Positions 1 to 12,245 of a stretch of DNA of 64,000 nucleotides are shown piece by piece; within the stretch, counting starts at the first letter, position 1; each line of letters begins with the position of its first letter. The notes below the pieces were generated by a model. That model saw only the letters and a list, made by a program, of their open reading frames with translations, was not told the origin of the DNA and did not search any database. Origin of the DNA: Solicoccozyma terricola (lineage: Eukaryota; Basidiomycota; Tremellomycetes; Filobasidiales; Piskurozymaceae). The translations under genes and the position numbers were made by a program. The stretch covers positions 842,175 through 906,174 of the forward strand of contig BCLD01000012.1 in NCBI GenBank assembly GCA_001600875.1. The letters are read 5' to 3'.

Positions 1-114
1 GGGGATGGACGGTATGAGATCCCAAAGTCAGTATCCAAGTGCAACTTGCTTGACTGCGAACCCGGCCTCACCTTCAACCCGTACGTTGCGGCAGAGTATA
101 AGCCTAGGAGGTAG
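1..114 (+). CDS. C-terminal end of an unknown protein (partial)
   Basis: Reading from base 1 in frame 1 gives 37 codons and then a TAG at 112-114. The peptide reads like real protein (it contains CNLLDCEPGLTFNPYVAAEY) rather than a shadow frame, and the next convincing gene begins at 392. I infer it is the last exon of a gene that starts before the window. I do not recognise the family from so short a piece, and the reading frame could enter through an intron further left. Confidence 0.4.
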   Translation, partial: GDGRYEIPKSVSKCNLLDCEPGLTFNPYVAAEYKPRR

Positions 115-391
115 AAGGAGCTCTGGAGGAGCTGTAGAGATAGAGTGAGGTGCATGGTTGGTCTGTGGGTGGTTGGTTGATGTCCCAGTCCCTGTCGCAG
201 TCCCTGTCCACATACCGTCCAACGTCATTCCATACCCGACCGGGGGTAATCTCTGTCACGTGATGCAGTTTCAACAACAATCACCATCCACCATAGAGTA
301 TCATGTATCATGTATTCAGTTAACGGGCTACACAGCATCACACACACACCGGGACTGGCTCAGCATGGACACATAATAACTTCCTAGTATC
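115..391. other. Intergenic region upstream of DcpS
   Basis: No gene is seen here. The stretch holds an imperfect repeat of CCCTGTC/CAGTCC character around 185-210 and a CACGTG E-box at 257-262, 130 bases before the DcpS ATG. Confidence 0.5.
257..262. promoter_or_regulatory. E-box CACGTG upstream of DcpS
   Basis: The hexamer lies in TCACGTGATG, 130 bases ahead of the ATG at 392. In fungi CACGTG is the core site of Cbf1-type bHLH factors. The role here is inferred from position only. Confidence 0.3.
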
Positions 392-2489
392 ATGGACAAT
401 ATCACAAATCAGCCGCTTCAATCGCATCATCTCACCGCGTTCAAGTTCCAAAAGGTCTTGTCGTGTAGTACGTCCTCTCTCCCTCCCTCCCTCTGAGCGA
501 GCAGCGAGCACAACTCTCTTCGCGGACGATATCCCTGAGGCGTAGCGCCGAGCTATTGTCTTGGAAACGTAGTCAACACTCAGTTCTATCTGGGGCGGTA
601 GCGGAGATTACTCGCTTCTGCCAGGTGCAGCGAGCAAAGACTCTGTCTCACCCCGAGTGTTACGGGAAATCCATGCGAGCGAGAATACTCCGGGCTCCAA
701 GCGTAGCGAAGAAAAGAATGTCTTCTACTCGGAATACTCTCTGACTCTTTTGAATTTATCCCACTTTCCTTTTCCGCAGATGTGACAACTCCCAAGATCT
801 ACCTCCTTGGTACAATCAATTCACAACCGGCTATTCTCCACCTCCAAAAACCAGCATTCGATGTCGTCAACGTGCATGATATATTCTCCTTGAATGATGA
901 CGGTGATTCAGGTCACATTGGGGTAGGAAACGCGGATGGGAGAGGTGTGAGTGAATTAAAGGTTGAAAATCTGGGAGATAATGATATCGTGAGCTTCTGT
1001 TCATGTCGGCTGCATCGTCTCATCCCACCACTGATCTCAACCGATCTCATGTTCTTTCTTCTCTACTTAAAAAAAAAAAAACCGTCTCTATATGTCACAT
1101 CTTCACCGCCACGCCACCTCTCGCGCTATCAATATCGTTCCCTGGAACTTTGCAGTATAAATGGGCACACATTTGGCTCTCTGACCAACGTCCACCTGAT
1201 TTAAGAATAGATGTGATTTGTCCTTGTACCGAGGTCCATATTAAGAAAGTGAGTGTTGTAGAGAAGGTCGAGGTTCTTAGAGAGTGGAGTAGTTGTGGTC
1301 GTGGGCGTAAGCGATGGAATGGGATGTTTGAGAGAGGATATCAACGGGTTAGAATGAGAAAGATGCTGTCAGAATAATCGCAATTCGCCGGCGGATTGCT
1401 ACAACAACACCACGGGAATGATACAGACGAAGAGGAATTTCTCATTCCTCCTCTGTTAATGGTCGTATCGCGTCAATACATGAATCCTCATAGCCAAATT
1501 CAAATCGCCGCCTCATTACCAGTCAATTGTATTAATCACACGTCCAACTCACAGTACTCCACTCAACGCCAGCGCATGATCACGGAGACTCCCGAGATTT
1601 ACAAGCGTATCGTCCGGCCCTACATAGACTCGTTTCCAGAGTCGAGGACACAATGGTGGGATCATGATGTTTGCAAGGTTTACTTAGAACAATTGAACAC
1701 TCATCCCTCCCCCCCCCTTCCCCCCCACACACACGCACGCACTTCACAGGGTGCGCAATATCCTATCTGGTGAAGCGGAGGCTGAACGGGTGGCATATAA
1801 TGACCCCGATGCGAAGGATGGTTTTGTTATCGTACCGGATCTCAAATGGGACATGAAGACGGCGTCGACATTGGTGGGTGGGGGTTTGATCGGTTACTGA
1901 GTTTACACATCTAGCTCATTTTGCGCCCAAATGCTCATCTCCTTACAGTATCTCTCGGCCATATCTCGCGATGGATCTATCAAGTCATTACGCGATTTAA
2001 CCCCACGACACCTTCCAATGTTAAGGCAAATTCGAGATCAATCTAAAAGGCTCTGCGAGGAAACGTACGGCGATCAGAAGGGAGGCGTTCGGATGTACGT
2101 ACATTATCAGCCAAGCTACTGTGAGTTCTCCTTGATTGGAAAAAAAGATTGAACCCCCCCCCCCCCCCCCCCCCCTCCCAACGACCTGATGAGTAGCTAT
2201 ACGTAACCAATTCAGACCACTTCCACGTACACATCGTCAGTATAGAACTTGATAGCTCCGGTGTTGCAGCAGGTCGAGCCCATCTGCTTGAAGATCTGAT
2301 CTCGCTGGTAAGTCCATTTGGCAATAGCCAAGCCTGAAATGTTTGAACTAATGTCACCATCGCCAATCACAGCTGGAGCTCTCTACGGACAATGAGAACG
2401 GCGGCATCCTTCAGCGTATGACCTTGACATACCCGCTTGGCGAGGAGCATGGACTCTATGCGTCAATGGTGGAAGCTCAAGACGACTAG
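392..2489 (+). CDS. Scavenger mRNA-decapping enzyme DcpS (HIT family)
   Basis: The protein hydrolyses the m7GpppN cap left after 3'-5' mRNA decay, in cytoplasm and nucleus. The sequence aligns by eye along the whole DcpS family. An N-terminal part contains YLLGTINSQPAILHLQK, followed by YKWAHIWLSDQRPPDLR and DVICPCTEVHIKK. The middle has GFVIVPDLKWD and SLRDLTPRHLPMLR. The HIT catalytic motif is HFHVHIV, coded at about 2218-2240 just after the splice that restores PSYYHFHVH. The tail ends LTYPLGEEHGLYASMVEAQDD. I count about eight exons. Exon 1 (392-467) gives an ATG and joins in frame to the exon at 780. Intron 1 (468-779) is long for this locus and carries the GCGAGC-type repeat. The intron before the HIT exon carries a 22-C run. 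Confidence 0.93.
468..779 (+). repeat. Intron 1 of DcpS filled with degenerate GCGAGCG-AGCGA repeats
   Basis: This 312-bp intron holds several copies of a short motif of the type GCGAGCGNAGCGAGCA, often followed by TATTGTCTT or similar. Examples are near 496, 543, 628, 675 and 700. The same motif fills intron 1 of QCR2 (26212-26567) and one intron of the DUF2264 gene (59469-59750). Copies are imperfect and their spacing is irregular. I know of no named family that matches. Confidence 0.6.
2154..2175 (+). repeat. Poly-C run in a DcpS intron
   Basis: Twenty-two consecutive C lie inside the intron before the HIT-motif exon, between the donor at about 2120 and the acceptor at 2215. This is one of a series of single-base runs seen in introns of this window. 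Confidence 0.9.
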
Positions 2490-2576
2490 AAAGTTTGTTA
2501 TTTCAGTGACCTCATGAATTACGGCTGCATCGGAGTGCTATGACATTGGTACATGCATTAGCAGTCAACTGTCCTT

Positions 2577-5500
2577 TTACAAATGTCGGCTGAACGAGCT
2601 ATCCAGCGGTCCTCGTTCTCCTATGGCCTGCATTGTACTGCTTAAATCAAGCTGGAAATGATCCTCGCCGATCTGGAGTACCGGGCGTATCAGTGATTAT
2701 CCTGGTTAGGGAAAGACCTCAGCCCACCCACCAGATCAGTCAGTCCGATGGCATCGAAGTCCTGTAACTGCGCCCGTCGAAGATGCACGAAATACAACTC
2801 AACCCCACGTTCCATATAAGCCTTTGATAGCTCGAGGAAGATTTGTAGAGATCTGCGTAGCAAGGTCGTCAGTTATTAGCCCTTATGTGCGTCTGTGAGA
2901 ATGCCGTCAGACTGACGACGCGTCAACTTCCTCCACATCGTTCATGTGAAAGACAATCACACGAGCTCCAGCTCTTTTCGGGGTATCACTCGGATGTGAT
3001 CTTTCAGCGCCGTACAATTCCAGCTAAGGGGCAACTATTTCAGCATAGGATAGATGCGCAATCGTTGTTTGACTATTCTCACTCTTCGGAGTCGCTCTTT
3101 CAAAGCAGCGGTGTTGGCAAAATGCAGGTTCTCTCGTATTCTCACGACGAGCTGTGAAGGGTCGCTCCATTCAACCTCTACTCCAGAGCAGATCGCGGTA
3201 TCCGACTCACCACTCCATCCATATCCTCCTCTGCCGCTTCTATCCCCTCCGGCGATTCGTCAACTGGTATCCATTCGTCGGACCCAGGCAGACGAGTAAT
3301 GAGTGTGATTCGAGTCTGGGTTGATTTTTGAATGACAAGGACGAGTGAGAAGAAGGTGGAAACGGCGAGGCCCAGCTGCAGATGTCCGCGAGAGCGGTTC
3401 AGTGGGTATTGCGGATTCGATTGCAATGTGCAGACCTACCTCGATATTGAAGAACAAAGTCAAGATAAAAGTCAAAAACATTTGGAAGAATTCGGTCCAG
3501 GCGCCGAGCTGCCAGTAGAACATGATGTCATGCGGAGCCTGTCAGAGATGGTGTCAGCAACAATGCACTCGCCCTCGTACAAGTCAGCTTCTCACCTCGG
3601 CAAGAATCGCATACACTACCAGAGTAATGATACTGGCCAGGACGGCCTAGAGGCAGTTCGAGCGACTAATCAGCGCAAACGCTTGTTGAACAACCTCCGG
3701 CAGCTTACCTTGGGTAAGAAAAAGAATGATGGCAGCAGGAATAGGCTGGTCAAGATGACGCAGATGGAGGTGACGACTGATGCCATCTGGCTCCGACCTC
3801 CGACCTGCGCATTGAGTCTGCAACGGACGGTAATCAGGACAATTCAAATTATGGGGGGAGGCAGGTCATCTCACCGGCTCCTGGTGATAGCACCGAAGAC
3901 CGGGACAGCCCCTGTTCCAGTGAGGAATGAGCCCACGATATTCGAAGCTCCCAGAGCCACCAATTCCCGATTCGGTGAGACAGCATAGCCGAAACGAACG
4001 GCGTTTTCCTTGGCTGCTACGACGGAATCGACGTAGCCGCTGTGAGAGAATCGTTGTCAGCTTGCTTTTTCATCGATATCACGGGAACCGACGCACACTA
4101 CAGCAATCACTGCGGCTGTAGGGAACTGAAAGCCAGCCAAGTTCTGATCAGAGGGTTGAGCAATGGAAGCGGGGAGAGAACGACTCACTGTCTCTTTGAA
4201 GTATTTCAGGTACTTGGTAGTAAAAGGAAGCCCGAAAGGAGATCCTGCTCCCGTTTGTATCTTTCCCAGGACGTCGATACCTAACTTGTCCAGACGGCAA
4301 GTACCCGTGACAACTGCGCAAGAGAGAAAAATATTCAGGCACAGCCCCCCCCCCCCCCCCCGCCCGGGGGCATGACGAAACGCCGCCACATCGCTACTCA
4401 CTGGTGCTAACCAATACAACTATAAAGATCTCAGGTAAGAACCTCAAAACCCTGCCAATCCTCCCTTTTGCCCTTTGCTTGGTCAACTTTGTGCCGATCA
4501 GCACAGCCAAAGACACGGAACTCATAATCGCCGTGTATATGTTCACTTGAGAAATATGTTGGCAAAGGAATATGAGCTTGTTTAGTGGAGTCCAGGAGAT
4601 GTTGGGTGAGATGAGGTGAGAGAGACCGAGCATAGGAATCAGTTGTTCGATGAAAATGATGACTCCCTGGACGTGCACGATGAGTGAGCGGGGAAGGCGG
4701 CTGTCGGTATTAGGAAGAGAACACACTAACGATTGCCGTAATGAATCCCCGTAATAAAGCGCGACTGAGGACCACATCCAAGAATCCCAATCTGCAGAGT
4801 CCCAAGAAAAGGGTGACCAATCCGACCTTGAGGCGTTGAATCGCGAGGGACATGAGTCCTTTTTTCCAAATTCCCAGTGACCACAATAACGCCCACACTC
4901 ACCTGAAGTGTAATGATCACACTGACGGCCGTCGCAATCGCAGCCGCTTCCTCGGATCCAGGTTTTTCATGCGGATCAGCATTTATGATCCCCGTGATTA
5001 CCTGTCCAACTATAAGAGATAGCGAAGCTTCCGGTCCCACGGAGAGTTGGCTGGTGATGGTGAGCAGGGATGGGCCCAATCAGACGCGGGACAAAAAATC
5101 GTAGCAAGTGAGAGTAGGGAGGAACATACCGACAGGTCCCGAGAATACTGTATGCTAGAGCTGGCAGACCGGCGGAGTATAGGCCTGCTACGGGTGCCAG
5201 GTGGGCTAGACCACTCGCGTATGACATTGCCTGATAGATGAATATATGTGAGTCGCGCAGTAGCGATAGAGTAATGACGGGTGACATACTTGAGGTATGA
5301 TAAGGCATGCCACCTAATGAAACAAAGTCCGAATAGTGAGCACTTGGGAGGGATCGGCGCGATGATAAAATGCTCGATCGATGCTTACGGTGATTCCCGA
5401 CACGAGATCTCCTGGAAATCTGTGGGACGAAAAGGGTAGTGTTCAATGGCTGAGTGTCAGATCTCGCGAGTGTATGTCTACCCTCACGATGATAGCTTAT

Positions 5501-5998
5501 AATCTGGCAACCATTCCAACACCTGTACGTGGGAATAGGGGTTTTGAGTTGACGGAACGTAGGTGGAGACTCGAATGTATTTGGTGCTCTTACAGGAATA
5601 TAGTATCTTGATCGTTGTTTGACCAGTTTACGAATCGATCGCTTTCGTTGTTGTCCTGATAACCAACATGGGAAGAACCACATTCCAAAATCAGCTAAAA
5701 CGATGTTCCACGTAGGGCTCTTCGCGTTTGTGGTGTCCAACCCACCAATTGGGGTACCACTCTGGAGCGGTGTCATCACTCCTGGAGTCCTCACCGACTC
5801 TCTATCCCCACCTTCCGTCCTTTCCACATCGCTCCCCGTCTCCTTGATCACGTTCGGCACATGTCTACTCGGAGCTGTGCCCAGAAGCGGAGACGTCTCA
5901 AATGCAGCTGAGCGGGCGAGAGGTGCGGGGACGGTGAGGGGAGACGGGACGCGGGATGAGACGTTGGATGGATGGTAGTTTGACGATGGAGAAGACAT
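2577..5998 (-). CDS. SulP (SLC26) anion permease with C-terminal STAS domain
   Basis: This is a polytopic membrane transporter of the sulfate permease family. The long N-terminus is hydrophilic, followed by the SulP core. Recognisable pieces include AMSYASGLAHLAPVAGLYSA, LSVGPEASLSLIVGQVITG, RLGFLDVVLSRALLRGFI, VGYVDSVVAAKENAVRFGY-type sequence, GSFLTGTGAVPVFGAITRSR and FNIEVGLAVSTFFSLVLVIQ. The last exons make a STAS domain, with FANTAALKERLRR and YFVHLRRAQLQDFDAIGLTD, and the stop lies at 2577-2579. The start at 5996-5998 (MSSPSSNYHP) opens a single long first exon. About a dozen introns interrupt the gene, and one contains a 17-C run (4345-4361). It resembles the fungal SulP proteins with a long cytosolic N-terminus more than a plain plasma-membrane sulfate permease, so substrate and membrane are not settled. 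Confidence 0.9.
4345..4361. repeat. Poly-C run in a SulP intron
   Basis: Seventeen C on the + strand (G on the coding strand) lie within an intron of the SulP gene. Confidence 0.85.
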
Positions 5999-6391
5999 GT
6001 TATGCTATGAGGACGAGTATGTCATTGTGGGGTTTGTGAAGATGGGGGGGGGTGTTGAAATATGGTGGATGTGGTTGGATGAGTAGATGTCGGTCAACTG
6101 CGTCAGTTTGACACGTGACCGTCGACGGGGAGGGAAGGGATGACATGAGTAGCTAGGAAGCAGACAAAGGGGCGGAAGGAGGGGGGAAGGGCAGCTGCAG
6201 CTGCAGCCCATCAGAAGATGCATCGAGAGCACTGGAGAACAAAGGCGCACGATCATGGTCTTGGGGGAGACACTTCGTCTTGGCTTTCCTTCACCCTACA
6301 ATGCATTAGGTGCGATACAGTTTGCTTTGACCCACCGACCCTTTGTCATACATTTTTATCCACTTGTCATTTTCGACGGTCGTCAGAGCCT
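5999..6391. other. Intergenic region, SulP promoter
   Basis: No gene is seen. The region holds a CACGTG E-box at 6112-6117, a GCAGCTGCAGCTGCAGC alternation near 6191-6208, and purine-rich stretches. It lies just upstream of the SulP ATG. Confidence 0.5.
6112..6117. promoter_or_regulatory. E-box CACGTG upstream of SulP
   Basis: The hexamer lies 114 bases ahead of the SulP start codon, inside ACACGTGACC. Cbf1-type factors regulate sulfur uptake genes in other fungi through CACGTG. A sulfur-responsive role is inference. Confidence 0.4.
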
Positions 6392-6782
6392 CTATCTCCT
6401 AACCCCATTTCCACGCTCGGGAAAAGCAGGAAACGTATTGAATCCAATCACACCTCCCTTCCTTGCGTCCAACATCCTGAGATACGCTTGATGTTCAGTT
6501 GAGCCCTTGATTCCTGTGAATGTGGCTTCGAATACGTGGTAGGCTTGGCCTCGACGAGGCGGTGGTATGTCACGGGGAAGCGGAGGGATCTGTGGTATAA
6601 AATATAGTATGCATGAGCATCCGAAAGGAGGAGGGGGGGGGGGGGGTAGTAAGCAAAGAAAGAGAAAAGCGAACCTTGGTAGTTGATTGCTTTTGTTGTC
6701 GACGGGCATCCCGTCGTGGTGGGGAGGAAGCGGATGGTTTAGGTCCAACTTTGCCGAAGAGAGTTTGCAATGGAGTGACCAT
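6392..6782 (-). CDS. Small hypothetical protein, probably two exons
   Basis: Exon 1 runs from the ATG at 6780-6782 (MVTPLQTLFGKVGPKPSASS) to about residue 36 and is rich in Arg, Lys and Gln. Exon 2 runs from about 6595 to the TAG at 6392-6394 and encodes about 65 residues, including GQAYHVFEATFTGIKGSTEH and RMLDARKGGVIGFNTFPAFP. The intervening intron contains a 13-G run on the + strand. The donor that joins the frames would be GTTCGC, which is not a strong site, so the junction is uncertain. Total length would be about 100 residues. The basic, Ser/Arg-rich start could be a mitochondrial presequence. I do not recognise the family. Confidence 0.4.
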
Positions 6783-7187
6783 GCTATTTTATTCTGACAC
6801 TGTGTATATATTTGGTGTCCGCTTGGCGTCGATGTATGTTTTGTATGTTTAGCCTGAATTGCTGTGGATAATTTAGCCTACACATCTTTAGTGTATATGT
6901 ACTTTACGACTGTTTGTGAGTACACTACGAGACTAGAGTCGACTCGGCGCACTCCCTATGTGACTCCTTTGTCTCTGCCCAAGGGATGTGCTACTCCTGT
7001 CACCTCGCTACCCCTGTCGATGACAGGAGTTCGCCACCGAGACCGTTTTCTGACCGTTGCACGTGAAATATGCATCGACTGGCTTCGGACGGTGTCATGG
7101 GCTCGGAGGTGGTGGGCGGTGACATCGAGAGCACATCTAGAACAAGCTGGTCGAAATTCACAGCACACATTCAACACTGCAGCCATC
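6783..7187. other. Intergenic region upstream of UFD2
   Basis: Divergent spacer between the small minus-strand gene and UFD2. It is AT-richer than its flanks near 6850-6910. I see no gene and no clear element. Confidence 0.4.
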
Positions 7188-10100
7188 ATGTCTGGCAACG
7201 ACCCATCAGATGATGCTGACAAGGTGAGGCCACATTCGCATCTCCAGCACAGCCCGTCTACAAGGTAGGTCCTCCGAACGCTGACGGTGTTTTCGGGTTG
7301 CTGCCACTTCCCAAAGATCCGACTGAAGAGACTCGCAAGACTAGGCGCTGCTACGTCTTCCACTCCTCCTCCTACAGACCAATCTGCCGCTGCTCCGTCT
7401 ACACCAACGCAACCGCCTGGTCCCTCACGATCAGCAGCTTCATTGGCTCGATTGAACGTCGCTTCCTCCAACCCTACAACCACGATCTCTGCAAAGTCAA
7501 CACAAGCAGCGCCGACATCCCGAGTTGCGGTATCACCACAACCCCCGTCTGCCAAATCCAAATTACCGAAGCCGAGTCTTAAAGCGTCAGCTGCTCCTGG
7601 ACCATCAACGTCACCTGCTCCAAGGGCAGTAGTTACCGGAAAGCAGCCGACGGTGAGCTATGGTGTTTGGGAGAATGAGACGGTGGAGAATGTTCTGGGA
7701 GTCACTTTGAGTGTGAGTGTGTAGGACGGGAAGGATGGTTGTAAATGTCCCCGCCTAATTCTTGGTTCACGTACCGTAGCGAGCGGAATGGGCAAGATCC
7801 AATTCGACGAAATGCTGGTTGAAAGATCTGGACAAGGAGCTTACTGAGGATGGAAGTGAGTGTTGCTGGGGTCATATGGACACAAATGTATGGGACAGAG
7901 ACGCTGATAAATCATGTTGTGTACAAACTTTCAGCGCCAAAGGAAAGATTGATCGATGTCGCCGATAGCTTGATCATCGGTCGTTTGTCTATCGATCCGT
8001 CGAATCTCTCGTGAGGGCCGTGCTCTCATCGTGCCGTGATTTTAGCAACTGATGGTATGTTTGAACACTCAGCGATGACTCGGACCGAATGGCTGTCATC
8101 GCCGGCCTACAGAAGGATGAAACGATATTCGAGTACTTGACTGGTTGTTGGAAGCGGTTGCATCGAGCGAATCGGGAGTTGGTAGGATGGGTTCGTCGGC
8201 GTGGAACATCGGATATCGAGCTGGAATGCTAATATCAAACACCTGGACTGCAGAACTACCCTCCAGCGGATAAACGAACATGGAACGCGACATACGACAA
8301 GTTAAAAGAATTGATCATCTCGTATTGTGGTCATACTCTGGAAGAACCAAGTATGTTCCCACAGCCTACCAAGTGAGTGGTAGTCATTTTTAATCGACGA
8401 TAGGAACAATCGAGAGATCTGATGCTCCTCTTCACATTAGCAAACCGGTCGGTCCAGCCGAATTCCTCCCCATCCTCCTCAATTCCTCAGCCATCTCTCG
8501 ACCGTCCGATCCACTCACCGCATCCGCTCCCGTCCCGTCCTCGTCCATCCGACCTGCTCTCGAGCCGTCGGAACTACCTTCCTTCCTTGCAGACCTAGCG
8601 AACCGATTCGCAGACGACGGGTTGGATGGAATCCTCGAAGCCACAATGAGTTTCTTGTTTCAAGAGTATTACAAGTTGGTGCCGCAGCCGGATCTGGTAG
8701 GAGACCAGTGGAGAGATTACTTGGGCGCATTGTTGTTGATGTGTCAGGTTAAAGCAATTGCTGGGATGGTGAGTGTAGGCAGAGGACACGGAGTGAGAAG
8801 CACCGTTGTTGATCTTGCGATTCCGAGTGGCAGATTCCGAAATTATCCGTCTGGTATCTGGCCTCTGCACCACCTGAACAGATCGAGTGGATGTCGTTGC
8901 TTGGTCCTCTAACGAGGCTGAGCGTGTTTCCGCGTGACTTTGTGAGTGACGTCAGACGTCTGCTCTAATGATCTCATCGCCTAATTTGTTGTATCGCACT
9001 TCCAGCCTTCCGTATGGAAAGCGAATTTCGCCAACCCCTCGATTCGCAAGAAGGAGGACATGGAAGCATGTCAGATCGGCCTGCGCACAACATTGGAGAC
9101 GCTGCAGAACAATTTGTTCAACATCTACAATGCGATCATCCGAGCGTCACCGGATTCACGGGAGGCGGTCATGGCGTTCTTTGGAGATGTCTTGGTGAAG
9201 AACGCGAAGAGGGCGGGAATGAGGGTGAGTAGCACGTACCCGTTAACGTTGAACATTGCTAAAATAAACTCTCCTTCAGGTGGATCCCAAGAAAGTCAGC
9301 ACGGATGGCTATATGATCAACATTCAGACCATCCTTCTCCGTCTGTTTGAGCCAGTCATGGATGTCAGCTTCTCCAAGATTGACAAGGTCGATGTCAACT
9401 ACTTCCGGACGTCCAACCGGTTAGATATCAAGGAGGAGACAAAGATCAAGGCAACGCAAGAGGAGGCAAATGATTATTTCGCACCAAAGGATGGGATGGA
9501 TGTAGATTTCGGTAAGTCTTTCCTGCGGGGTACACAATTACTTCCGCTGAACGGCTCTGTGAACCTTAGCTTCTCCCCCCAACTTCATCTCCGATCTCTT
9601 TTTCATGTTAAACGCGTTCCAGCACCTGGGTCTCAACAAGTCGATCAATAACCGTGATCGGGCGGAGAAGAATGTAAGAGAGATCAAGAAAGAATTGAAG
9701 AATGTAGAGGCTGAGAAGCCGAGTTGGGCGGAAGGCGTGAGTACATATCACTGCGGGACCTTGCGGTGGTGTGCTGAATATCGTGTTACTGGATCAGTCG
9801 CCTCAAGCACAGCAAGGAGATGCTCTGATCAAGAAACTCAAGGTAAGTATCTTGTTGCTTGTAGCAACGCCGCGCCCTAATATCGACGAATTTGCACGGC
9901 CACAGAACGACATCGAGGTGCTCAAGGCATCTGTGTGGGCGTACGACACACAACTCCTGTCTAAGGACCTCATTGGACGGAATGTTTCTTTCCTCTGCTT
10001 CACCATGACCTGGCTTATCCGGCTGGTGGACCCAACCCATACATTCCCTCGGCAGATGGTCAAGTGCGCATTCATCTGATCTCGGCATCGTTATCCTGAC

Positions 10101-11987
10101 AACTAACATCATCTTGCACAGGTTACCTCTTCCTGAGGAGGCGCCTCTCAACTTCCGCATGCTACCAGAATACCTCATCGAAAACATTGCGGAGTTCCTT
10201 GAATTCATTGTCAGGTGAGAATGTGATGGCCCGGGGGTGCTCGGTCTCCTGTTACTCATTCCTGTTTTACGCAGGTTCTCGCCTGCCGAGACTCTCACTG
10301 ACGGCGACAAGGACACAATCGTCACTTTTATCTTGGTCTTCTTGTCTCCTGCTTACGTCAATAACCCATTCCTGAAGGCAAAATTCATGGCAGTGAGTTT
10401 GACCTTTCGTTGAAAAATCGCCAGTTTATTCTGACGTAATGCGCCAAATCGAAAGATCCTTGCTATGGGTTGCCAACCACATGGGTATTTCCGCAAGGGC
10501 ATCTTCCATCGCAACCTTTCCTACCACCCACTTGCTACGGAGAGTCTCATGTCTACTTTGGTCCGATTCTTCATCGGTGAGTGGGCTCTAGGTGGGCTTC
10601 ATCTCTGGGAGTTGTTCCTAAACTACCCCTGCTTGATAAGATGTGGAGGCGACTGGAGGTCATACCCAGTTCTGGGACAAGTTCAACATACGGTGAGGCC
10701 ATATCAACCGGATACACTAATCTCATACTGATGGCTAACGATGTTTCGCAGACGTGATATTGACAGCATCTTCAAAGCCATGTGGGACAATCCCGTGCAC
10801 CGTGCCGCATTCGTGAAGGCGCGACAGTGAGTCAACCAATCCATGTAGAAATATCAGCGTCTACCTGTCTGACCATAGCCTGCCGGGTGTACAGAAACGA
10901 CTTTGATCAGTTTATCCGCTTCGTCAACATGCTGATGAGCGACACGACCTTTCATCTCGACGAATCTCTTACCGGGTTGGCCAAAATCCACAGCATCAAA
11001 TCTCAGATGGCATCGCCCGATTGGCGGTCCCGCCCAGAGACCGAACGCAAGGATTTGGAATCTCAATTATCCCAAGCTGAGGGTGGCACACCTTTCCATA
11101 CACAACTCGGTCGATCACACGTCCAGCTTCTCCGTGATTTCACAGCAACTACGAAGGAACCGTTCCTCACCCCGGAGATTGTAGATCGGTTGGCTGCCGT
11201 GAGTGCTACTCTGGGAGATTATCCCTACATTGACTGAAACTTGCGGATCGTACACAGACTCTCGATGAGAATATCGTCGTTCTCGTCGGTCCTAAGATGC
11301 AGGAATTGAAGGTGGATGATCCTGACAGATACGTCTTCAAACCCAAAGAACTTCTTGCCGAAATCACGCAGATCTACATCAACCTCGGCAATGAAAAGGA
11401 ATTCGTTCGCGCCGTCGCAGGGGATGGCCGCAGCTATAGCAAGCAAGTATTTGAGAAGCTGGCACGTGTGCTCAAGCATCGCGCAGTTATGGTAGACGCA
11501 GAGATTCGCCAAGTTCTAGCCTTCCTAGCCAAGGTGGAAGAGGCGAAGGCCACCATCGACATGGAAGATGAGCGTGAGATTCCAGACGAGTTCCTTGGTA
11601 CGTGATCGACACGCGGTCTGTTGTGGCGGTCGTTTTGCAATCTGACAAATACTTCTTGCCTGCACAGACCCTCTCATGGCCACGCTCATGAAAAACCCCG
11701 TAATTCTGCCAATGTCTCGAGTCACGATCGACTACGGTACCATCCGTGCTGTGTTGCTCTCCAAGCCTCTCGATCCTTTCAACAACCAGCCGTGAGTAGC
11801 TGCGTCATCCGGCGGAGATTCTAACTCTGATGATGCCCGACTCCCCCCCGACAGACTTAAAATCGAAGACTGTGAGCCTGATGTCGAGTTGAAGGCAAAG
11901 ATCGATGCATGGATAGAAGAGGGCAAGCTTGCTGGCGTGAAGGCACAACCTGCAAAAGACGTAGACATGGATGTCGGCCACCTTTGA
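7188..11987 (+). CDS. UFD2: Ubiquitin conjugation factor E4 (UFD2), U-box E3/E4 ligase
   Basis: UFD2 extends ubiquitin chains on proteins already carrying a few ubiquitins, in the ubiquitin-fusion degradation pathway with Cdc48. The first exon encodes MSGNDPSDDADK and splices to IRLKRLARLGAA, the usual N-terminal start of this family. A Ser/Pro/Thr-rich linker follows. Then comes the long UFD2 core, with YGVWENETVENVLGVTLS, LFQEYYKLVPQPDLVGDQW, SVWKANFANPSIRKKEDME, GYMINIQTILLRLFEPVMD, FRMLPEYLIENIAEFLEF and NDFDQFIRFVNMLMSDTTFH. The C-terminus is a U-box: IPDEFLDPLMATLMKNPVIL, then TIDYGTIRAVLLSKPLDPFN and NQPLKIEDCEP. The stop TGA is at 11985-11987 after DVDMDVGHL. There are about 20 small introns, and all splice in frame where I checked. 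The length is typical of fungal UFD2. Confidence 0.95.
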
Positions 11988-12245
11988 ATGATTACGAGCT
12001 AGTTGTAATAAGCATCGTCACGATTCCATACTTTTTTGAGATGAGAAACCCCTCGGTCTGTGCGCTTCCTTCCCATATGATGCTCATGTACCATCGTTAA
12101 CGTGAAGATATATATACACGGGTCGTTCAATAAAAAGCGCCCAGTGTCCGTTGTCATGCTTCAATATCAGGAATGACCGCATCTGCTACGATGTGGGAAG
12201 CTGACCGTGATGGCAATACAAAGTCCTTTAGAATGTACCAAGATA

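Noticed and set aside
28..228. Minus-strand 66-residue frame with Thr-Gly repeats
   Set aside because: Made by the CAGTCCCTGTC repeats of the spacer; the plus strand gives a better partial coding end at 1-114.
556..795. Short frames over DcpS intron 1
   Set aside because: They translate the GCGAGC-type intron repeat and lie between well-supported DcpS exons.
7298..7582. Alternative plus-strand frame in the UFD2 linker
   Set aside because: The frame that continues from the conserved KIRLKRLARLG start and joins later UFD2 exons is the other one.
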